Shown piece by piece: positions 7,533 through 12,141 of a stretch of 12,141 nt of DNA. The notes under the pieces were generated by a model. It was not told the origin of the DNA. It saw only the letters and a program-made list of their open reading frames with translations, and made no database searches. How positions within the stretch are numbered: position 1 is the first letter of the stretch; each line of letters opens with the position of its first letter. The translations under genes were made by a program, and so were the position numbers. Source of the DNA: Cymbomonas tetramitiformis (lineage: Eukaryota; Chlorophyta; Pyramimonadophyceae; Pyramimonadales; Pyramimonadaceae); contig LGRX02029392.1 in the NCBI GenBank assembly GCA_001247695.2, forward strand, positions 1 through 12,141. Direction: 5' to 3'.

Positions 7533-9132
7533 GTGGGTGACGTGGTCTTACATGTGACGGAAGGACGGACGCATATGCACCTCACGGCTCCGGTGTCAGC
7601 AGACCAGGTGAAAACAGAGAGCACTTTTTGTTACAGGTTAGTCGCAGGTACCGCCGCTGAACTTCGCGACTCCGAGGCTTCATCAAGACCTACACTCCCA
7701 ATGTCGAAGTTGTTTTTGAACTGGCGTAATCAAACTTTCGCTCTCAAAGTAGTGGGAACTGCTGGTGCCGCGTCGGCCAGCGACTCGGCACATAAGCAAA
7801 GAGCTAGTGTTTCAAGCAGCATTGTGCGGTCAGGCGTACCTTCTGAGCTACGCTCTGAACTATTCACCGGAAATCAAGGAAACATCAAAGACGAGGAAGA
7901 AGTTGAGTTTGTGGTCGAATGGGCTGACTTGAGTAACTCTTCTAGACAACGAGAGATCCAGGGAGACACACAAACAGTTTCAGGTCAACCAATGATAGAT
8001 GATCCTGGTGATGAGGTGTTCCGCGTGCGGCAGCTTCTCGATTGCGACGATGATTACGGCTGTGGTTACACGATATTGGATGGCGATACAACCTGCAGTA
8101 CTGCAGGTTTAATATGGGGAGGCTATGCATCGCTTGAGAACAATTCCCCTAGGACTTGCTGTGAATATTGCCGCACAACTTACCCGGAGACGACAGCGAC
8201 CGACTACTGGATAGATCGTGACTGGTGCAGCTGCTACCAAACTTGCTCTTCTCCGTTCCGTTGTGTGTCACGATTGTGCGAAGGGACTTATGGCGGGCTC
8301 GTAGTCACCTTGAAACTGCACGGGTCTCCGCCAAATTCCTTCCCATCGCCTCCAGTATCCGATTTTCCGCCACCAGCAATGCCTAGCCCACCTCCGATGC
8401 CACCTGCCCCTCCTTTGCAGACCTGCTGTAATGAGACAATAGCCAACATATCAAATCCAAACGCTATTTACGCTGCAGAGCTTTTATCACAAGCGCTATC
8501 CACAGAATCTATTCAACTCATCGTTTTAGGCTCAGCTGTGTCGCTGGAGCAGGAGTCTCTGCCAAGCATTGCCCGGCCTCTGAATATTACGGGCCAGTGC
8601 GAGGGTGCGCCGTGCGAGCTCAGTGGTCAACGGGTGTTTCGAATATTTGCACTGGAAAGTGGGGTTACGGTAGTTCTGCGAGCGCTGGCACTGCGTTTTG
8701 GGTTCAGCTCGTCCAATGGGGGCGCTCTCTACTTGGCCCCTTACAGCTCGGCCTTGCTGTACGAGTGCATTGTGGAGAGCTCAACCGCGCTCAGCGGCGG
8801 AGCAATCTATTGCGACTCAAACAGTAGCCTTGTGCTGAATGCATGCTTCCTGCACGGAAACAAGGCCCAAGGCACCGGGGGGCTCAATGGCGGCGGAGCC
8901 GTGTATGCCGTGGGCTCCAGTTTTCTCGCGGTCTCCAATGGCAGCCTGTTTTCGAATAACTACGCTTTGCGCAATGGAGGATCCATCTACCTGCTCAAAG
9001 AAAGTGTATTGGAAATGCACAACACCACGGTCAACTCCAGCTATGCAGAAGAGGAGAACGGCGGCGCGGTCGCTCTGTACTATTCCAACGCAAGGATCGC
9101 TGAGTCCCGGCTGACGAAGAACAGTGCTGGCA
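7533..9132 (+). CDS. Cys-rich / Pro-rich / beta-helix repeat protein, exon 1
   Basis: The frame is open from 7500; the start codon is unclear because 7533 is GTG. In-frame ATGs lie at 7575 and 7698, and an acceptor-like ttgttacag sits near 7636, so the true 5' end may be upstream. Counting from 7533, residues 1-165 are low-complexity and acidic. Residues 171-249 hold a Cys-rich module with 12 Cys (TCCEYC, WCSCYQTC), reminiscent of PAN/apple-like folds but not firmly assignable. Residues 266-294 are Pro-rich (MPSPPPMPPAPP). Residues 300-533 form a right-handed beta-helix with rungs starting at Gly-Gly 396, 422, 454, 482 and 510 (GGALY, GGAIY, GGAVY, GGSIY), like chlamydial Pmp repeats. Many NxS/T sites suit a secreted glycoprotein. 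The exon ends at 9132 before a gtatgg donor; reading on to the stop at 9201 breaks the rung pattern. Confidence 0.8.
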
Positions 9133-9341
9133 GTATGGTGGGTGTGCCCGGAAAGCCTCTTAGCACTTGTCATTTCCTCTGGAGGACTTCTGGGAGTTCC
9201 TAAAGTCCAACAGCTGCAGCACTCACGGGGCGATGTTGCTGTGATTCACGCACGCGCACGGACGTCCGGGGTGCACCGGGAGTGGCAGCAGGTGCTGCAC
9301 TATGGTGTGCTTAATTGGTCCGGGTGCGCGGGCGGCACCAG

Positions 9342-9423
9342 GGGGGTGCCTTGTGCTGTACAACGAAGTGCTCCGTCACATTGGCCGATTCTGTTGTTGC
9401 CGAAAACTTGTCCCAGGACTCCG
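9342..9423 (+). pseudogene. Decayed one-rung beta-helix exon inside intron 1
   Basis: The segment is bounded by an acceptor-like ggcaccag and a donor-like ccg/gtgggt. Its first half reads GGCLVLYNE and, in the frame one base later, its second half reads SVTLADSVVAENLSQDSG. Together these match a rung of the neighbouring beta-helix (Gly-Gly, aromatic, then SVxL and NxxxxSG). The length is 82 bp; without the single extra base it would be 81 bp, exactly 27 codons, the size of the other rungs. The frameshift lies around 9366-9370. As it stands, including it would break the reading frame, so I call it a pseudo-exon. A sequencing indel is the alternative. Confidence 0.55.
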
Positions 9424-9783
9424 GTGGGTGCCACCGCCGCACTCACTCTTGTGGTGCATCTTAGATGCCTATGTCAGCAACAGATGACTCAGCATTCATT
9501 GCAAGAAAGCTAGTCGCTGCCAACAAACTTGCTGTTGTGCCCTCTCCTGTATGGCTCTTGGCTTCACGATGCATTCAGCGTAGCGCTGGCAGAGAGGGAA
9601 CAGCCTGTGACATGGCAAATATGGCGGCGCTGCTCGTTTTCCGAGATGCTGCATGTGTCACTGCTGGCTCGGGCAGGGGTTCACCCCACATATGTATATT
9701 GCATCTGACATCGCAGGCTCAATGCTTGGACATATATGCCACCTCCCAAATAGCATACACATACGCAGCATTTTCAGTATGAG

Positions 9784-10200
9784 CCTATACGCCAACTGCG
9801 TGTATTCTTCTTACCCCTATACCCCAGCTGGGTGATTTCATCTAACCCCTATCCGCCTAAATGGTGTCTTCTTCGCATCCCTATACACCAACCGGGTGAA
9901 TTTATCGAACCCTATACCCCAACTTGGTGAATTCATCGAACCCCTATCCCCCTAAATGGTGTCTTATTCACACCCTATACCCCAACTGGGTGAATTCATT
10001 GAACCCCCATCCCCCTAAATGGTGTTTTCTTCACACCCCTATACACCAACTGCGTGTATTCTTTGCACCCTATACCCCAACTGCGTGTATTCTTCGCACC
10101 CCTACACCCAACATCGCGAGTTCTTGGCACGCCTACCTATACCCCCATTGGGTGTATTCTTCGCACGCCTATACCCCAACTGGGTGTATTCTCGGCACTC
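9784..10200 (+). repeat. Degenerate ~32-bp minisatellite in intron 1
   Basis: About 13 imperfect copies of a C/T-rich unit are present, of the type cctataccccaactgggtg followed by tattcttcgcac. Copy starts include 9784, 9816, 9848, 9879, 9910, 9943 and 9974, so spacing is 31-33 bp. Some copies carry a variant middle, ccccctaaatggtgtc, at irregular intervals. Short ORFs across it are repeat artefacts. Confidence 0.9.
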
Positions 10201-10210
10201 CTTTGCTGTG

Positions 10211-10224
10211 TTTTTTTTTTTTTT
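10211..10224 (+). repeat. Poly-T run
   Basis: Fourteen consecutive T lie about 77 bp before the intron 1 acceptor. It may serve as a distal pyrimidine tract or simply be a slippage-prone homopolymer. Confidence 0.7.
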
Positions 10225-10301
10225 GCTGAAAAACTTGCCAAGCGCACTTCTCGTTCTTGTTCTGTCACACTGTTCGTGAAGTTGTCATGCGGTTTGTGCA
10301 G

Positions 10302-10546
10302 GTGGTGGTCTGGCCGGACTCACTACCGGTGTAATCCTCTCGGTCGGCCCTGCGACCCAGGTGGTGAACAACACAGCAAATAATTCACGAGGTGGAGGCA
10401 TTTATGTCTACAACGAAGGTAGCGTGCATGTTTTTGGCAGCGTGGTGCAGTATAATCAGGCACCGTATGGTGGAGGCATCTACGGCCACGAAAACACTGT
10501 TTTGTTACTGGATGCGGGCACCATGGTTGCGGACAACCAGGCCAAG
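10302..10546 (+). CDS. Beta-helix repeat protein, exon 2
   Basis: The exon enters in phase 1 and continues the frame of exon 1, with no stop to 10546. It encodes three Gly-Gly steps: GGLAG, RGGGIYVYNEGSVHVFG and YGGGIYGHENTVLLLDAG. Each ends in an Asn-containing turn (NNTANNS, QYNQAP, ADNQAK). Spacing between the GGGIY starts is 26 residues. The exon ends in phase 0 at AAG/GTACAG; reading past it gives a low-complexity Lys-rich tail, which argues for splicing. The motif spacing matches exon 1, so this is the same protein. Confidence 0.72.
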
Positions 10547-11030
10547 GTACAGCGCGTCTCCGCCCTTGGTCTCGGTTGCCCCCTTTAAGAAGGAGAAGAA
10601 AGAAGAAGAAAAGAAGAAGAAGGGAGAACTGCGGCACACAGTTTGGGGCGGTGCTCCTGTGGGCACGGAGTGTGAAGTGTGGCGGACTGACTGGCCACGT
10701 GGCACACCGGGGAAGCTTCCCGTTAGCGCGGCAGGGTTCATTTGGGGTGGGACGGTATCACCTTGTGCGGGCTGCCGCTTCTGTGAGCACCGAGAGAAGA
10801 AAAGAATGCCTTGGGGAAGTGGACTGGTGGGGCTGCAGGTTGGGGGAAAAGAATGACATGGGAAGCTGAATTTAATTTTGAGAAGCTAAGGTTTGGAAAT
10901 AATGACATCTCAGAGAAGTGACTGGTGGGGCTACAGGTTGGGAGGAAAGAATGACATGGGGAAGTGGACTGGTGGGGCTGGGTTGGGGGGGGAAAGAATG
11001 ACATGGGGAAGTGGACTGGTGGGGCTGCAG
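10547..11030 (+). other. Intron 2 of the beta-helix gene (484 bp)
   Basis: The donor is AAG/GTACAG and the acceptor is ggggctgcag, ending at 11030; the intron is phase 0. It contains a 42-bp purine tract and a minisatellite that runs into the acceptor. It has no classical pyrimidine tract before the AG, because the repeat is G-rich; that weakens the exact acceptor call. Confidence 0.6.
10587..10628 (+). repeat. GAA-rich purine tract
   Basis: Forty-two uninterrupted purines, mainly gaa/aag triplets, lie 40 bp inside intron 2. Mirror-like purine tracts can form triplex DNA. Such tracts can also act as splicing enhancers; neither role is shown here. Confidence 0.8.
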
Positions 11031-11044
11031 GTTGGGGGAGGCGT
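10801..11044 (+). repeat. Minisatellite of ~45-bp units spanning the intron 2 / exon 3 boundary
   Basis: The units read roughly aatgacatggggaagtgg then actggtggggctgcaggttg then ggggaaag. Clear copies begin near 10801, 10915, 10958 and 11003; 10861-10914 is a decayed copy. The last copy supplies the acceptor (ctgcag at 11030) and the first codons of exon 3. Copies 1 and 2 carry the same or a similar site (ctgcag, ctacag), while copy 3 has lost it. Confidence 0.88.
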
Positions 11045-11196
11045 CAAGGTATCAAGGAAATCGAGTCTAATGTTGGAGGATGGCAGCCTAGTACAGCACA
11101 ATATTGCGGACGAGAACGGCGGCGGTATTGCGATGCATGAGGCGGACATCCGCTTGGAGGTGGCCGACTTTAGTGCGATCGATCACAACATTGCAG
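11031..11196 (+). CDS. Beta-helix repeat protein, exon 3
   Basis: Entering in phase 0 the exon reads VGGGVKVSRKSSLMLEDGS, then NGGGIAMHEADIRLEVADFS, ending DHNIA. The Gly-Gly starts are spaced 27-28 residues from exon 2 and from each other, as in the rest of the helix. It ends at 11196 before a gttagt donor in phase 1, at the same place in the rung (just before the next Gly-Gly) and in the same phase as exon 1. The following exon was not identified with confidence. The exon 3 start depends on a repeat-embedded acceptor and could differ by a few codons. Confidence 0.65.
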
Positions 11197-11202
11197 GTTA
11201 GT

Positions 11203-11244
11203 TATGGTGGGCTGTGTATGGTGGGCTGTGTATGGTGGGCTGCA
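11203..11244 (+). repeat. 14-bp tandem repeat, three copies
   Basis: tatggtgggctgtg occurs at 11203, 11217 and 11231, the last ending in a variant. It sits six bases after the exon 3 donor. The beginning of intron 1 (tatggtgggtgtg at 9134) resembles it. Confidence 0.85.
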
Positions 11245-11250
11245 CTGAGA

Positions 11251-11287
11251 GGAGACGTCCGTGGATCGGAACTACCAATGTTAAGCC
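11251..11287 (+). repeat. Dispersed repeat, copy A (inverted relative to 11551-11588)
   Basis: The segment around tccgtggatcggaactacca followed by atgttaagc is nearly identical to the reverse complement of 11551-11588, about 33 of 37 bases by eye. A shorter third copy, also in the reverse orientation, is at 11738-11760. The two inverted copies are about 260 bp apart. Confidence 0.75.
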
Positions 11288-11289
11288 GG

Positions 11290-11718
11290 TGTTGAGCGCC
11301 GGAAATGGTGGTTTTCGCAATGATTCCAGGAAACGCCAACTTCAGATGGGATATAAAAGTAATTTTGCATTTATGGTTGAAAATGAGATCATGAATACAT
11401 AGATACCCTACTGCTTTACGAAGCATGATACATTCCGATTGTCGTGGCAGTGCCGAACACTTATATCCATCGAGGAAATGTAAAAAAGTACAGTCTTAAG
11501 CAACTTTCAGAGGAAGTGGGTGTTTAATGTTGTAAATCTTGTGAACAACGGTGCTTAACATTGGTGGTTCTGATCCACGGAGATCGCCGAAAACGCCCTG
11601 TGCCACCTTCAAAGGAATATCTTGAAGAAGAGGGAGACTTCTTCCACAAATGGTTTTTTGGGCGTTATAGATGGTCGGAAGCTCTACAAATGGAGATTGA
11701 TTGGAAGATATTTCATAA
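11290..11718. other. Unassigned region
   Basis: Apart from the dispersed repeat at 11551-11588, no protein family, RNA gene or clear exon is seen. The sequence is more A/T-rich than its surroundings. Overlapping open frames exist on both strands, with no basis for choosing one. Confidence 0.4.
11551..11588 (-). repeat. Dispersed repeat, copy B
   Basis: This is the reverse-strand partner of 11251-11287. A minus-strand open frame across 11496-11891 reads DLRGSEPPML here and DVRGSAAIY at the third copy. The copies therefore lie in the same frame 180 bp apart on that strand. No function is recognised. Confidence 0.7.
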
Positions 11719-12141
11719 AGTTGTGTATATATCGCAGCCGATCCACGGACATCTTCCTCTACTGGTCTGTTTGTTGATAGCAGTGCGGCGGTGTCTAGTG
11801 GCTGGATGGCATGGGGGTTGCGCTTGGCCTGTGTAATGCTGCGCGCTGTCATGCCGGTGCATGCCCAGGGCATAGCGGTTGTCACATGCAATTTGGTTGG
11901 TGGAGTTTCTCAGCGCAAGTCTAAGGGAAAGCGACACTTGCACGCCACTCTGAGCGTCGGTTTCCGCTACCATCTGCGTAACTTGGGCGCTTGGATGCTG
12001 CGGGAAGCGTCAGCACTTGCTGCGCACCGAGTGCCGGTCATCCGCGCGCCCAGGTCCACATATGACCAAGCGTCAGCACTTGCTGCGCACCGAGTGCCGG
12101 TCATCCGCGCGCCCAGGTCCACATATGGCCAAGCGTCAGCA
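11719..12141 (+). CDS. Open frame running off the right edge, possible next exon (uncertain)
   Basis: After a stop at 11716-11718 this frame has no stop for 141 codons to the window end. It contains TGLFVDSSAAVSSG, which resembles an eroded beta-helix rung. An acceptor-like atatcgcag at 11737 would join in phase with exon 3 (phase 1). The later part (LRLACVMLRAVMPVHAQG...) shows no rung pattern. From 12004 the frame reads through a 63-bp tandem repeat as ASALAAHRVPVIRAPRSTY units. It may be a further exon, an unrelated gene start, or chance openness in GC-rich sequence. Confidence 0.22.
12005..12141 (+). repeat. 63-bp tandem repeat, continuing beyond the window
   Basis: aagcgtcagcacttgctgcg begins at 12005 and 12068, and its start (aagcgtcagca) recurs at 12131. 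Copies differ at only one base seen (tatgacc versus tatggcc). The period of 63 bp equals 21 codons and preserves frame. Two plus-strand frames are open through the unit. The array continues to the right, so its copy number is unknown. Confidence 0.95.

Larger units (their letters stand above)
9133..10301 (+). other. Intron 1 of the beta-helix gene (1169 bp)
   Basis: The donor GGCA/GTATGG leaves the codon in phase 1. The acceptor ggtttgtgcag ends at 10301. Joining 9132 to 10302 restores the rung grammar exactly (AG-S-GGLAG, then the next Gly-Gly rung). The intron contains a decayed one-rung exon (9342-9423), a 32-bp minisatellite (9784-10200) and a T14 run (10211-10224). Nothing recognisable was found between 9430 and 9780. 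Confidence 0.72.

Noticed and set aside
7942..9173. Minus-strand ORFs opposite exon 1 (62 and 118 codons)
   Set aside because: They are shadows of the long plus-strand exon with regular rungs.
9124..9513. 129-codon plus ORF after the exon 1 end as an alternative C-terminus
   Set aside because: It loses the Gly-Gly rung pattern, while splicing to 10302 restores it in phase. Only a short segment inside resembles a rung, and that in a shifted frame.
10738..11149. Minus-strand ORFs over intron 2
   Set aside because: They are Pro/Ser/Phe translations of the G-rich minisatellite, with no coding signal.

Overview
The window looks like nuclear DNA from a eukaryote. It has GT-AG introns, a LINE-type retroelement, several minisatellites and a secreted-type Pro-rich/beta-helix protein. 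A green alga (chlorophyte or prasinophyte) is my best guess, from the Pro-rich linker joined to Cys-rich and Pmp-like modules. That assignment is inference; nothing here fixes the species. No rRNA, tRNA, CRISPR or bacterial operon was seen.

Layout. (1) 1-3202, minus strand: one uninterrupted reading frame of at least 1067 codons that runs off the left edge. It encodes a Ulp1/C48-like cysteine protease, an APE-type endonuclease and the start of a reverse transcriptase. No stop lies in the window, so the frame is easily missed behind many plus-strand shadow ORFs. (2) 3255-5280: ten tandem copies of a 202-bp, G-rich (plus strand) unit. The array ends about 50 bp from the presumed start codon of the retroelement, in the position of a LINE 5' leader. 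(3) 5281-6249: no recognised gene; one good hairpin. (4) 6250-6665, plus strand: exons of a gene with one canonical EF-hand and a 95-bp intron. (5) 6666-7499: mostly unassigned, with one small open frame and a TATA-like site. (6) 7500-11196, plus strand: a spliced gene with a Cys-rich module, a Pro-rich linker and a right-handed beta-helix of Gly-Gly rungs. Three exons can be joined with consistent phase (to 9132, 10302-10546, 11031-11196). Intron 1 holds a decayed one-rung exon and a 32-bp minisatellite. Intron 2 holds a purine tract and a minisatellite whose last copy contains the splice acceptor. (7) 11197-12141: dispersed short repeats in both orientations, then a frame open to the right edge that enters a 63-bp (21-codon) tandem repeat.

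How it fits together: the retroelement and its upstream array are probably one mobile unit facing left. The EF-hand and beta-helix genes face right and have no evident functional link to it. The beta-helix protein is expected to be extracellular or surface-bound, though no signal peptide was found in the visible exons. The most notable points are the protease fused in front of a LINE endonuclease/RT, the ~200-bp monomer array at its 5' end, and the repeat-driven exon turnover in the beta-helix gene.
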